Source: Bolinopsis microptera
Lineage: Eukaryota; Ctenophora; Tentaculata; Lobata; Bolinopsidae
NCBI RefSeq assembly: GCF_026151205.1
Contig: NC_087073.1
Span: 4,361,001-4,425,000, forward strand
Length of the DNA stretch: 64,000 bases
Reading direction: 5' to 3'
The number at the start of each line of letters is the position of its first letter. Within the stretch, counting starts at the first letter, position 1. This document shows positions 35,853-48,656 of this stretch, piece by piece. Under the pieces are notes generated by a model, which had not been told where the DNA came from, made no database searches, and saw nothing but the letters and a program-made list of their open reading frames with translations. The translations under genes and the position numbers were made by a program.

Positions 35853-37877
35853 TAGTTCCACCTCATGAGACTTAAATTTCACAATTCTTAGTTCCTGAGA
35901 ATGATCCCCTGGTTTCAGCTGGCTACCGGAGCAATATTTTTACCACTTCATCAGAAATTGTTCAAAAAAATATTTAAATAAGGAGCAGCCGTTGTGACGT
36001 AACTGAAAGAAGGATATAAAATGATGGTTAGTACAAAACTTGACCATATTTTACTACTATGGATTACTACTAGTAGTAGTGCACTAGATAATCCGCCTCG
36101 TTATTTATACTCAGTTAACACTTAACGTACTATACATCTGTTAACATCTGAATATACGTCCAGTTAATGTATAAGTTTCTTACTACATTTTTGTTGTTTA
36201 CAGGACTTAGTCTTCAAACGTTCCATATACCCTGCCTATTGGTCGACATGACATTGTAACCTAGTAACAGTAACCCTAGCAACAGTGACCTAGCAACAGT
36301 GACCTAGCAACAGTGACCTAGCAACAGTGACCTAGCAACAGTGACCTAGCAACAGTGACCTAGCAACAGTGACCTAGTAACAGTAACCTAGGAACAGTTA
36401 CCTAGCAACAGTGACCTTGTAACAGTAACCTAGCAACAGTGACCTAGTAACAGTAACCTAGCAACAGTGACCTAGCAACAGTAACCTAGCAACAGTGACC
36501 TAGCAACAGTGACCTAGCAACAGTGACCTAGCAACAGTGACCTAGTAACAGTAACCTAGGAACAGTTACCTAGCAACAGTGACCTTGTAACAGTAACCTA
36601 GCAACAGTGACCTAGTAACAGTAACCTAGCAACAGTGACCTAGCAACAGTAACCTAGCAACAGTGACCTAGCAACAGTGACCTTGTAACAGTAACCTAGC
36701 AACAGTGACCTTGTAACAGTAACCTAGCAACAGTGACCTAGCAACAGTAACCTAGCAACAGTAACCTAGCAACAGTGACCTAGCAACAGTTGGTCGACAT
36801 GACGTTGTGCGGTGCCTTTTCTTTATCATAAGGGTATAATCCTTTTAATATTATCTTTCTTATGTTATTAGGTGTGTAGGATTACAGATATATTAACCAT
36901 TCATATTATTACTGTACATTACATTTCTTTTTCGTAAACATTGTCTGGTCCTTGAGGCTGTAGTAGTAGTAGTAAACCCGCCAGTCTCACATCATTAGTA
37001 GAGTCCTTTGTTTATGGATTCGTATTAATGGATCGTTTCCTGAAATATCCCCTCGATAGCTCACCCAGTCCTCGACGTCTAAGAAACGGTCTGCCGTTTC
37101 AAATGAATAAATAACGTTTAATATCAGATCAATTCTTGAAACAAACATTTTTACGAAAGTGTTCTCGAAAAATATGTAGAATAAAATTCCCGGCTTGTTG
37201 CCGAGACCGGGATTTCTAATGTATAAACTGATACTTACCCACTAATTAATTAAGTGATCGTTCACATACTACGTTAAAGTAAGGTTAGGGGAGAGGGTTT
37301 ACTGTTATTTCTGAACAAAGTGGCTTGCGGAGGGGAGGGGACTAAAATGGTCATAATCGAGCTCACGTAATACGTGAACAAACTCTTACCAAATAGGAAG
37401 TAGAAAAAAAGTAAGTAGAATTGGTCACATACCATTTATTATTATCATGGTATTTCCATTTATGTTTGTCACAGATTCCCCCTTAAAGACCAGAGTCCAG
37501 CGTCAGATAATTAGATTATGATGCAAGGCTTATACTGAGACTGCGAGAATGTAATAATTCCGTGAGTTAGCACGCCGTGTGAACACGGTGTGTTAATTTA
37601 CACGATCTTGGGGAGGTCGACACATTCCTTTTCGGAGTATTCGTTGTAATCCTTTTTGATATGACTTGCAACCATTACTCTTCGTTAAAATCTGGTTTCG
37701 AATTCGAACGTTTAGTTTCCAGTCAACCTGTCGTATTAAATTACAAGTTTGTATTCCTACATTTTTTCAAATAAATTGTACATCAATGTACATATTATTA
37801 AAATCACATTTACACAATACCAAAACAGATCTACAGTGTCGCTTCCAACGTGCTCTAAGTCTAACTTTTTTGTTGAG
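35853..37877. repeat. 2-kb tandem unit, copy 1
   Basis: First of three head-to-tail units starting TAGTTCCACCTCATGAGACT. The unit contains, in order: a left flank, the GGTCGACATGAC-bounded 14-bp minisatellite (36257-36790), a CGTTTCCTGAAATA region, the hairpin ACGCCGTGTGAACACGGTGT, and TTTTTTGTTGAG at the end. No coding capacity. Length is 2025 bp. Confidence 0.85.
36257..36790. repeat. 14-bp minisatellite, array 1
   Basis: About 38 copies of CCTAGCAACAGTGA with recurrent variants (TAGTAACAGTAA, TTGTAACAGTAA, AGGAACAGTTA). Variants occur in a repeated order, so blocks of several units were duplicated together. GGTCGACATGACATTGT precedes the array and GGTCGACATGACGTTGT follows it, both in direct orientation. 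Confidence 0.95.
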
Positions 37878-38290
37878 TAGTTCCACCTCATGAGACTTAA
37901 ATTTCACAATTCTCAGTTCCTGAGAATGATCCCCTGGTTTCAGCTGGCTACTGGAGCAATATTTTTACCACGTTATCGTAAATTGTCCAAAAGAATATTT
38001 AAATAAGGAGCAGTCGTTGTGACGTAACTGAAAGAAGGATATAAAATGATGGTTAGTACAAAACTTGGCCATATTTTACTACTATGGATTACTACTAGTA
38101 GTAATGCACTAGATAATCCGCCTCGTTATTTTTACTCAGTTAACACTTAACGTACAATACAATGTACATCTGTTAACATCTTAATATACGTCCAGTTAAT
38201 GTATAAGTTTCTTACTACATTTTTGTTGTTTACAGGACTTAGTCTTCAAACGTTCCTACTATACCCTGCCTATTGGTGGACATGACATTG

Positions 38291-38725
38291 TAACCTAGTA
38301 ACAGTAACCTAGCAACAGTGACCTAGCAACAGTGACCTAGCAACAGTGACCTAGCAACAGTAACTTAGCAACAGTGACCAAGCAACAGTGACGTAGCAAC
38401 AGTGACCTAGCAACAGTGACCTAGCAACAGTGACCTAGCAACAGTGACCTAGCAACAGTAACCTAGCAACAGTGACCTAGCAACAGTGACCTAGTAACAG
38501 TGACCTAGTAACAGTGACCTAGCAACAGTGACCTAGCAACAGTAACCTAGCAACAGTGACCAAGCAACAGTGACCTAGCAACAGTGACCTAGTAACAGTA
38601 ACCTAGCAACAGTTACCTAGCAACAGTGACCTTGTAACAGTAACCTAGCAACAGTGACCTAGCAACAGTGACCTAGCAACAGTAACCTAGCAACAGTAAC
38701 CTAGCAACAGTGACCTAGCAACAGT
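38291..38725. repeat. 14-bp minisatellite, array 2
   Basis: Same CCTAGCAACAGTGA unit and same GGTCGACATGAC right flank as array 1. It is shorter (about 31 copies). The left flank reads GGTGGACATGACATTG, one base changed. Confidence 0.95.
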
Positions 38726-39358
38726 TGGTCGACATGACGTTGTGCGGTGCCTTTTCTTTATCATAAGGGTATAATCCTTTTAATATTATCTTTCTTATGT
38801 TATCAGGTGTGTAGGATTACAGATATATTAACCATTCATATTATTACTGTACATTACATTTCTTTTTGTAAACGTTGTCTGGTCCTTGAGGCTGTAGTAG
38901 TAGAAGTAAACCCGCCAGTCTCACATCATTAGTCCCTTGTTTATGGATTCGTTTGTTTGGATTCGTATTAATGGATCGTTTCCTGAAATATTCCCTCGAT
39001 AGCTCACCCAGTCCTGGACGTCTAAGAAACGGTCTGCCGTTTCAAATGAATAAATAACGTTTAATATCGGATCAATTTTTGAAACAAAAACATTTTTACG
39101 AAAGTAGTCTCGAAAAATATGTATAATAAAATTCCCGGCTTGTTGCCGAGACCGGGATTTCTAATGTATAAGCTGATAATTACCCACTAATTAATTAAGT
39201 GATCGTTCACATACTACGTTAAAGTAAGGTTAGGGGAGAGGGTTTACTGCTATTTCTGAACAAAGTGGCTTGCGGAGGGGAGGGGACTCAAATGGTCATA
39301 ATCGAGCTCACGTAATACGTGAAGAAACTCTAACCAAATAGGAAGTAGAAAAAAAGTA

Positions 39359-40124
39359 AGGGTGGGCCAAAAGTCAGTACCCATACGTTGGCCTTAATAG
39401 CTCCGCCGTGTTTTATATTTGAGAGCTGTTGCTTTGCAGATGGCATACTGTACTTACTGGTTCGAGGATTCCGTCGTCGAAATTTGAAAATTCGAATATT
39501 TTAGACCACGCCCATTCAATATTCAAACACCTATATTTTTTTCTCTGAACATGCTGAACGCCTAATTTTTTTAAGAGACGGTAGATTATCAAATGTTGCA
39601 TATGATCTGAAAACATGAGGCAAAACGGATTAGAAATGACGAAGTTATCAAGCATTTTCTGTATCTCGTTAACAATATTGACTGGGTGATTATGTGACAC
39701 CGTGACACGACACCTTAATTGGGCACCCTTAACAATTCCCATAATGTTTAACGGGGTAGTTAACGGGGGCACCTTATCACGTGATTAGGTAAACCAATCA
39801 CCTGATCACACGTAATGAGTAAACTCGTTATGCTTCATATCTCGGTCATCTGAGAAGCTACAGTTCTAATTCTTTCAGGACAAACGTAATTCAAATGGCC
39901 AAACACAATTCAATAACATTTAGCTTGATCCGACTATCCAAACTATCAAATAAATGTGAAAATGAACCTCCATTTGAAAAAAATGAACGCGAATATTTTT
40001 CGAGTTGACAAATTCCTCGAACCAGTGGTGGTACTAAGTCATACCAGAAAGAAGTATTTAAATTGGGCACTCAGTGACTGAGCTATAAAGGCCAACGTAT
40101 GGGTACTGACTTTTGGCCCACCCT
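39359..40124. mobile_element. Non-autonomous DNA element with ~46-bp inverted ends
   Basis: It starts AGGGTGGGCCAAAAGTCAGT and ends with the inverse (ACTGACTTTTGGCCCACCCT). The similarity runs about 46 bases into the element, through the GGCCAACGTATGGGTAC segment. Copy 1 of the 2-kb unit is the empty site at about 37409. Comparison shows a few bases changed at the junction, so a TA duplication cannot be confirmed. Ends resemble the CAGGGTGG family but the inside differs. No transposase. Confidence 0.85.
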
Positions 40125-41102
40125 GTAGAATTGGTCACATATTTCCATTTATGTTTGTCACAGATTCCCCCTTAAAGACCAGAGTCCAGTGTCAGATAAT
40201 TAGATTATGATGCAAGGCTTATACTGAGACTGCGAGAATGTAATAATTCCGTGAGTTAGCACGCCGTGTGAACACGGTGTGTTAATTTACACGATCTTGG
40301 GGAGGTCGACACGTTCCTTTTCGGAGTATTCGTTATAATCCTTTTTGATATGACTTGCAACCATTACTCTTCGTTAAAATCCTTTCTGATATGACTTGCA
40401 ACCATTACTCTTCGTTAAAATCCTTTCTGATATTACTTGCAACCATTAGGTACTCTTCGTTAAAATCCTTTCTGGCACCTATGACTTGCAACCATTACTC
40501 TTCGTTAAAATCTGGTTTCGAATTCGAACGTTTAGTTTCCAGTCAACTTGTCGTATTAAATTACACTTGTATTCCTACATTTTTTCAAATAAATTGTACA
40601 TCAATGTACATATTATTAAAATAACATTTACACAATACCAAAATAGATCTACAGTGTCGCTTCCAACGTGCTCTAAGTCTAACTTTTTTGTTGAGTAGTT
40701 CCACCTCATGAGACTTAAATTTCACAATTCTCAGTTCCTGAGAATGATCCCCTGGTTTCAGCTGGCTACCGGAGCAATATTTTTACCACGTTATCGTAAA
40801 TTGTCAAAAAGAATATTTAAATAAGGAGCAGTCCTTGTGACGTTATTACTGAAAGAAGGATATAAAATGATGGTTAGTACAAAACTTGGCCATATTTTAC
40901 TACTATGGATTACTACTAGTAGTAGTGCACTAGATAATCCGCCTCGTTATTTATACTCAGTTAACACTTAACGTACTATACATCTGTTAACATCTGAATA
41001 TACGTCCAGTTAATGTATAAGTTTCTTACTACATTTTTGTTGTTTACAGGACTTAGTCTTCAAACGTTCCATATACCCTGCCTATTGATGGACATGACAT
41101 TG

Positions 41103-41728
41103 TAACCTAGTAACAGTAACCTAGCAACAGTAACCTAGCAACAGTGACCTAGCAACAGTAACTTAGCAACAGTGACCAAGCAACAGTGACCTAGCAACAG
41201 TGACCTAGCAACAGTGACCTAGCAACAGAGCAACAGTGACCTTGTAACAGTAACCTAGCAACAGTGACCTAGCAACAGTGACCTAGCAACAGTGACCTAG
41301 CAACAGTGACCTAGCAACAGTGACCTAGCAACAGTGACCTAGTAACAGTAACCTAGGAACAGTTACCTAGCAACAGTGACCTTGTAACAGTAACCTAGCA
41401 ACAGTGACCTAGTAACAGTAACCTAGCAACAGTGACCTAGCAACAGTAACCTAGCAACAGTGACCTAGCAACAGTGACCTAGCAACAGTGACCTAGCATC
41501 AGTGACCTAGTAACAGTAACCTAGGAACAGTTACCTAGCAACAGTGACCTTGTAACAGTAACCTAGCAACAGTGACCTAGTAACAGTAACCTAGCAACAG
41601 TAACCTAGCAACAGTAACCTAGCAACAGTGACCTAGCAACAGTAACCTAGCAACAGTTACCTAGCAACAGTGACCTTGTAACAGTAACCTAGCAACAGTA
41701 ACCTAGCAACAGTGACCTAGCAACAGTT
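41103..41728. repeat. 14-bp minisatellite, array 3
   Basis: About 45 copies of the CCTAGCAACAGTGA unit with the same variants as arrays 1 and 2. One degenerate point (CAACAGAGCAACAG near 41222) has a partial unit. Confidence 0.95.
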
Positions 41729-41848
41729 GGTCGACATGACATTGTGCGTGCCTTTTCTTTATCATAAGGGTATAATCCTTTTAATATTATCTTTCTTATG
41801 TTATTAGGTGTGTAGGATTACAGATATATTAACCATTCATATTATTAG

Positions 41849-42176
41849 CAGTGGCGTAACTTTGCCTGTTGGCGCCCCCCGCTCAGTGACAAAAAGCGCC
41901 CCCCTAAAATTTTTTGTGTCCCTAAAAAAAAAAAAAAAAAAAAAAAGGTCGGGTACTTTTTTTCTCGCCCCCCTAAGGCTTTTTGCGCCCCCCTGAAGCA
42001 AAAAAGGGGACCCCAAATATTTTTTTCGCGTCTACCGAACGCTAAATTGGACAGGGAAATACACAAACAAGGCGTTTTTTCAGTGAAAGGGCCTAAAATT
42101 CAGGAAAATTGCGCCCCCCTTATACGGCGCCCCCCCCCGCACAGCGGGGTCTGCGGGGCCCTAAGTTACGCCACTG
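41849..42176. mobile_element. hAT-type MITE (328 bp) with 8-bp target duplication
   Basis: Inverted ends CAGTGGCGTAAC / GTTACGCCACTG are typical of hAT elements, and ATTATTAG is duplicated on both sides (41841-41848 and 42177-42184). The other two 2-kb units show the unoccupied site (ATTATTAC). The inside is rich in C-runs (GCGCCCCCC) and has a 25-base A tract; it encodes nothing. Confidence 0.92.
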
Positions 42177-42418
42177 ATTATTAGTGTACATTACATTTCT
42201 TTTTCGTAAACGTTGTCTGGTCCTTGAGGCTGTAGTAGTAGTAGTAAACCCGCCAGTTTCACATCATTAGTCCTTTGTTTATGGATTCGTTTGTTTGGAT
42301 TCGTATTAATGGATCGTTTCCTAAAATATTCCCTCGATAACTGACCCACATTTTTACGAAAGTATTCTCGAAAAATACATTTAATAAAAATCCAGGCTTT
42401 CTGCCGGCCAAACAGCCG

Positions 42419-42757
42419 AATTTTGGGATTTCCAATATAAGCTGATATTGGCCGAGACCGAGATTTCTAATATATGAGCTGATTTTTGCCGGGACCGGGA
42501 TTTCCAATATATAAGCTGACGTTGACCGGGACCGAGATTTCCAATATATGAGCTGATTTTTGCCGGTACCGGGATTTCCAATATATAAGCTGACATTGAC
42601 CGGGACCGAGATTTCCAATATATTAGCTGATTTTGGCAGGGACCAGGATTTCCAATATATAAGCTGATTTTGGCCGGGACTGAGATTTCCAATATATAAG
42701 CTGATTTTGGCAGGGACCAGGATTTCCAATATATAAGCTGACATTGACCGGGACCGG
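42419..42757. repeat. 37-bp tandem repeat, about nine copies
   Basis: Units read GACCGGGATTTCCAATATATAAGCTGA with a 10-base variable spacer (TTTTTGCCGG, CGTTGACCGG, TTTTGGCAGG); alternate units have GACCGAGATTTCC. Copies 1 and 2 of the 2-kb unit have only a single related segment (GACCGGGATTTCTAATGTATA at about 37206 and 39151), so this array expanded locally in unit 3. Confidence 0.9.
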
Positions 42758-43194
42758 AACTAAGCCCAACTTGTGGTAGCTACATAAGAAGATGGTTATA
42801 CGTATAAAGTTTGAAATTAAAGTATTTTGAGGTAACTAGAGGGGGCTGAAGACAGCCTGAGATAGCTGGAAAGAGCTTCTGAAACTGAGTGAAGCTTTTC
42901 GCAATTATATCAAAATTAAAGTTTAATTACGTTGTGTTCAGTGCGGGTTACATTTTAATGGGCTGTATCTTTATAGCCGATAACAAATTAACTTTCATAG
43001 AATACTGTATTAGCTTCCTCCCTGTGACCACAGGCTTTCTAGTAGTAGATAATAATACATTTTATATTCTATTTGACATTTGCAGTCTAGTTATATATAA
43101 ACTTCAACTGAATATGGTTTATAACCCAAGCAATACCATAAGATTTTCTTACTTTCGCTAACTTTTTTTCATACCTTAGGAGAGATAAGATAAG

Positions 43195-46100
43195 ATGGCT
43201 GATGATGTGGAAGAACAGCTACTGTCGGAGGTGCAAAAAGATGGTACTACTACACTGCACCAGGCTGCTCAAAAAGGGGACATCAAGTTAGTAAATGATT
43301 GTCTGGTGCATATAAACGTTAGGGACAAATACGATAGGACACCCATTATGTACGCGGCATGGACTGATAAAATAGAAATGGTTAAGCATCTACTGAATCT
43401 CGGATCTGATATCAATTTGAAGGATAACAGTGGGTGGAATATCTTACATCATGCAGTGCAGAAAGCCTCTATGAGAACTGTAGAATATCTTTGTGTCGAG
43501 TATACCGACCGAGGCTGCTACCTCATTAGTTAACGCTAAAGATCCACACGGCATGACACCCTTACATATGGCAATCAAACGGGGCTCCAGTAAGGAATTG
43601 ATTTCAAATCTTTTTAAAATAGTTGACATTGATGTAGAAATCAAGAATTCGATGGGAAAGACAGCCTTGATGTACGCTTTAGAGGTTAATAGAAATGACA
43701 TGATAGACATAGTAAACATTGTATGTCAGCACAAAAATGTTTTCTCAGAAAAGGACGATTACGGATTGAATATCTCACATTATGCCGTGATGAGTCACAA
43801 GTCGTTAGAGTTGATTAAGTGTCTTCTCGGCAATGGATCGATCAATAATGCTTCTTTGGTGAGCAGTAAGGATAATATTATGGTAACACCGTTTCATCTT
43901 GCAGCATCTGGAGGTAGCGTCGAACTAGTTTTATTCTTGCTGAAAATTGACAAAGTTGATGTGAATGTTAATGATAATTCCGGAAAAACAGCGTTGATGC
44001 ATGCAGCAAAAGCAGGAAAAACTGAGGTTATCAAAGCCCTCATTGCTGATAACCGGGTAGAAGTCAACTATTGTGATAAAGCTGGAAGAACTGCGTTGAT
44101 GCATGCAGCAAAAGCAGGTCAAACTGAGGTTATCAAAGCCCTCATTGCTGATGACCGGGTAGAAGTCAACTATTACGATAAAGCTGGAAAAACTGCGTTG
44201 ATGCATGCAGCAAAAGCAGGACAAACTGAGGTTATCAAAGCCCTCACAACTGATGACCGGGTAGAAGTCAACTATCGTAATAAAGCCGGAAGGACCGCGT
44301 TAATGTACGCAGCAGAAGCAGGACTAACTGAGGTTATCAAAGCCCCCACAACTGATGACCGGGTAGAAGTCAACTATCGCGATAAGTTCGGAAAAACTGC
44401 GTTGATCTATGCGGCAAAAGCAGGACAATTTAAGGCTATCAAAGCCCTGAAAACTGATGTCCGGGTAGAAGTCAACCATCGTGATAAGTCCGGAAGAACT
44501 GCGTTTATGTATTCGGCAGAAGCAAGACAAACTGGGGTCATCAATGCCATCACAACTGATAACCGGGAAAAACTAAACTATCGTGATGAGTTCGAAAGAA
44601 CTGAGTTGATGCATGCGGCGGAAGCAGGACAAACTAAGGTCATCAAAGCCCTAGCAATTGATGACCGGGTTAACCATCGTGATAAGGCCGGAATGACCGC
44701 GTTAATGTATGCGGCAAAAGCAGGACAAATTGATGTTATCAAAGCCCTCACAACGGATGACCGAGTAAAATTAAACCATCGCAGTAAAGTCGGAATGACC
44801 GCGTTAATGTATGCGGCAAAAGCAGGACAAATTGAGGTTATCAAAGCCCTCAAATCTGATGACAGGGTAGAACTCAACTGTCGTGATAAGTTCGGAAAAA
44901 CTGCGTTGATCTATGCAGCGAAAGAAGGACAAACTGAGGTTATCAAATCCCTCATATTCGATGGCAGGGTAGATGTCAACCAACGTGATAAGACTGAAAG
45001 TACTGCGTTTATGTATGCGGCAAAAGCAGGACAAATTGAGGTTATCAAAGCCCTCATATTTGATGGCAGGGTAGAAGTCAACTATTGTGATAAAGCCGGA
45101 AAAACTGCGTTGATGCATGCAGCAGAAGCAGGACACACCGAGGTTATCAAATCCCTCACATCTGATGACCGGGTAGAAGTCAATTATCGTGATAGAGCCA
45201 GAAGGACTGCGTTGATGCTAGTTTCTGCTCTTCTTCTGGCGAAGAAAGAAAAACAATCTGAAGCAGCTTATCATTTAGTCGATAATGTGGACCAACTCGT
45301 ATGTTCAATAGGAGACAATTCTGGATCAACTCCCCTAATCCTGGCTCTTGAAGAAAATCACAAGCATTTGATTCATGCAGTTGTGAAAAAAATGGGTATA
45401 AATAATGAGGATGTGAACTTGACAGATGCAAAAGGGGCAACAAATCTTCATACTGGAGTGAACGAAAATGATATTGAGCTGGTAAAACTGATATGCCAAA
45501 ATTCAAATGTGAAAAACGTCAAAAACAACGAAGGTCTAACTCCAATAGACATTGCTGTTAAGAAAAAGCTTTACCCGATCTTATGGATACTGGTGGAAAA
45601 TTTACCGACGGAAGAGATAGATATTAACAAGTCGTACGAAGAAGGGGACACACTGCTTCATTTCGCTGTGAAACAAGACAACCTTGATGCAGCAAGGCGC
45701 ATCTGCTCCCTTCATGGTGTCAAATGCAGGGAAAACGACAGTGGCATTGATCCGTTACAACTGGCAGCAGATTCAGAGAATTTGTCATTATACTTCCTCT
45801 TGTGCATCTACAAACTTCTCGGCACCAAAGTCGATATAAATGAGCAATACAGAGGAAAAAGAATTATCCATATTGCAGCGGAGCTTAGTGATCTGGAAGA
45901 ATTTAACTACTTACTAAAAGAATTCTCTAATATTGACGTAAACGCCAGGGACAGTGAAGATAGGACTGCGTTACACATAGCAGCAGCCAATAATGATGTG
46001 GATACCGCAAAAGCCCTCTGCAAATTCCCATCCATTCAAATCAACTTAGGATCTCCTCTATTGGCAGCTACTGAGCACGTAAACGTGGATGTCGCATTTT

Positions 46101-48656
46101 ATTTGCTCTCTCTGCCAACAATCGATTTGGACATAAAAGACAGCGCTGGCAATAACATTTTCGAGATAGTCTGTGATCTTATAGAAAGGAGTTCAACGGA
46201 ACAATCTGCCAGCATTACATCAAAGGGATCTTCAAACCATCAATACGCCTCGTAAAAGCAATTGAAGCTGTATTATGCGAAGTGGATCATGATTCAACCC
46301 AAGAAAACACAGAAAGTGACGGCTCTTTACATAAACCACAAAAAGAAAAAATACCAGAAACCTTAAGATTCTGCTCGAATTTAGCCATGAGAATCAGTCA
46401 ATTCTGGCGCTGCTTCAGGACAAAATCAAGGATTTTTCAAGTTCTGATGATAAACAAGATGTAGTCAAATTCACGATTGCATCAGCAGTTCTTAACTTAA
46501 TAATTGTCGGCTTGCATAAATATGCCGACGATGATGATCTTAGATATACTTTCTATAAAGATTTCATGTACAAACCCTTAGTTGAGATATTTGTCAATAT
46601 GCAAGAAATTACCAAAAGTGATCATACTGCTACTATCGCGGTAATGAAGCTTGTTTATTTAACATTGCAAGCTAACGCAGACTGCCAGATATCAGAGAAG
46701 GAATTTCTTAGAAAAGCCCTGCATGGACAGCTTTACTCAGGGTTTAAGAGAACGATCACAAGTTTAGCACAAACAGTGGACAGTGGTGAAAAATGTAGTG
46801 ACATTCAGCTCATGGCAATGAATATTAACGATACGTATTTCAAGAAGGAAAAAGGATGCTGTACTCAGGTGAGGAAATTATTCAAAGGCTGGGAGATTTG
46901 GATTGCTAAAAAATTGGAATTACACAAATGTAGTGAGAGAGGCATCACCACATTACTTTTTCCTATTCCAGGTGCAATAACTCATTTACTTGATTTTGCT
47001 CTGGATGTTAAAGTAGGGGTTGAATCTCTACAAGGATTTTCACAAAGGCTGGGAGGATTCATGATTGCTTTGGCGATTTCTACTCTAATTCATGAAAATT
47101 ATCGGTCAAGTGTTGAGCTCTACAAAGCGGAAAAGGAGCGTCTTCGAGTCAGTCTTGGTAGATTTGCACTAAAGGAAGATGATCCAGATTGGATTGAAGA
47201 ATCGTCCCTTAACTACAGTAAAACATGTCTCAAGAAATTCTTTCAGCGACTATTTTGTCCGTTTAAGATGAAAGATGGTGAAAAGAAGAGAGCTCTACTA
47301 TTTAACATCCTTACAACATGTCAGATGCGACCAGTGGTCGACCGCCTGATGGTCTTAATGCACTCTCCATCGAAGATTCGGACTGTTATCCGCCAGAATT
47401 CGACACAGAAGGTACTTAACCAGTATTTCATGATTACAGAGCAGATACCAGAGCTGATTGTACAATTTTATCTCTTTCAGATCTATTTCAATAACATCGC
47501 CACCGAAGCATTGTCGCCCAAAGATGATAGCACTGCAGATAATGCATCACAACATCTTGCTAACAGCACTGTTGTGTGCTTTGGAAAGTTGCAGACTTTT
47601 ACTTACAAATATGAGTTTTTCCAAGGACAAAAAAACTTTTTAGGGATCCAAACAAGTGCACCGTGGTATCTGATCATTTCGATGATTATCCCATTTCTTA
47701 AAATGCCAGCAAGCACAGTTTCACTTGAAGGGGCATTTAGGAAATTAGACCCACTAACCCCAAAGATGTCAGGCGGAGCCTCCACTCTGCTTTACCTAAC
47801 ATATTTAATCATGATCCCGTCTAGATTGTTCCTCCATGCGAGTCTAATGCAAGCTACTCCAAACCATTTCTTCAATGTTGGATGGATCATATTTTTTACT
47901 TTAATTTGGTTCATCATTAACTTTACAGTTATCTCCAAAGATCCTGTCTTCAAAGAAAAACAGCTCAGTCCTACAGCTAAGGTCAGAAAGGGGTTTCTGC
48001 TCCTTTTGTTCAGCTTTAGAGATTTTTGGGTAATCTCTCTGCGGGATACGACAGCTTATATGTCCAACCCTTCTGAAGTGTCGTACAAATCATTAAGAAG
48101 CTACAAGAGGATCATGTTGATATCGACCTTTTATGTTTTTGAAGGATTGGCAGGTGCTGTGTACATGGAGCACTTCTTCCCCTGCGGTACAAACTCTGAT
48201 GTGTTCAAATACCAAGGATGGTCATGGTTGATTTTGTACATCATTTCCTCAACATGCCTGATCCTACTGGCCTACACTTTACAGCCGCAAATGTGCAACC
48301 GCATTCCCAAAAGATTCCCAATCAAATTTTTGTTCATTTGTGGCTTTGGGTTGATCATGTTTCTCTCTGCTCCTATGACAAAATTATTAATTGATGGGGA
48401 CTCGGCAATTAAGATCACTGTCGTCATCATGTTCGCTCTGTTCTGCATTGTCTGTGTTTTGGTTTATCTCGGTCTCACTCACTGTGGTGAGGCTAAGGAT
48501 AATACAAAGAAAGCTGCATGCGATGGTGGAGAGGATGGTGGAGGTGATGGTGGAGAGGATGGCGGAGTTTCAGATAGTTTCGAGAAAGATGCTGGCCTCC
48601 AGACCCTAAGTGGAGAGGGTGAGGCTAGTAAACGTCTTTTAGATACCTCAGTTTGA
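43195..48656 (+). CDS. Ankyrin-repeat protein with XK-related-like multipass membrane C terminus; three apparent frameshifts
   Basis: The start ATG at 43195 (MADDVEEQL) follows a TTAG acceptor-like site. Residues 15 to about 900 are ankyrin repeats. Between 43961 and about 45180, twelve 34-residue copies are nearly identical at DNA level (period 102 bp, consensus DKAGKTALMHAAKAGQTEVI). The C-terminal frame (46512-48656) has nine or ten hydrophobic segments, including EQIPELIVQFYLFQIYF and LLYLTYLIMIPSRLFLHA. These resemble the ETAPQLxLQLY and following helices of XK-related scramblases. An acidic Gly/Asp-rich tail (GGEDGGGDGGEDGG) ends it. Frames change near 43490, 46218 and 46375 while homology continues. 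The gene is therefore a recent pseudogene, or the assembly has indels. It lies antisense inside the long intron of the C2/coiled-coil gene. The XK assignment is inference. Confidence 0.65.

Larger units (their letters stand above)
37878..40695. repeat. 2-kb tandem unit, copy 2, enlarged by an insertion
   Basis: Closely similar to copy 1, but it carries the 766-bp element at 39359-40124. Near its right end it also holds four copies of a roughly 41-bp segment (CCTTTCTGATATGACTTGCA..CTTCGTTAAAAT; 40343-40510) that is single in copy 1 at about 37650-37692. Confidence 0.85.
40696..42780. repeat. 2-kb tandem unit, copy 3, truncated
   Basis: It starts with the same TAGTTCCACCTCATGAG sequence. It carries the longest minisatellite array and a hAT-like insertion (41849-42176). 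After the CGTTTCCTAAAATA region it departs from the other units, running into a 37-bp repeat expansion and ending without the right third of the unit. Confidence 0.8.

Noticed and set aside
36257-36790. CRISPR-like appearance of the regular array
   Set aside because: The 14-bp units are head-to-tail with no unique spacers, and the genome is eukaryotic.
42259-42744. 161-codon minus-strand ORF with YILEI.. repeats
   Set aside because: Direct translation of the 37-bp tandem repeat; it stays open only because the unit lacks stops in those frames.
43931-45136. Minus-strand ORFs across the ankyrin repeats
   Set aside because: Repeated antisense readings of the 102-bp ankyrin unit.
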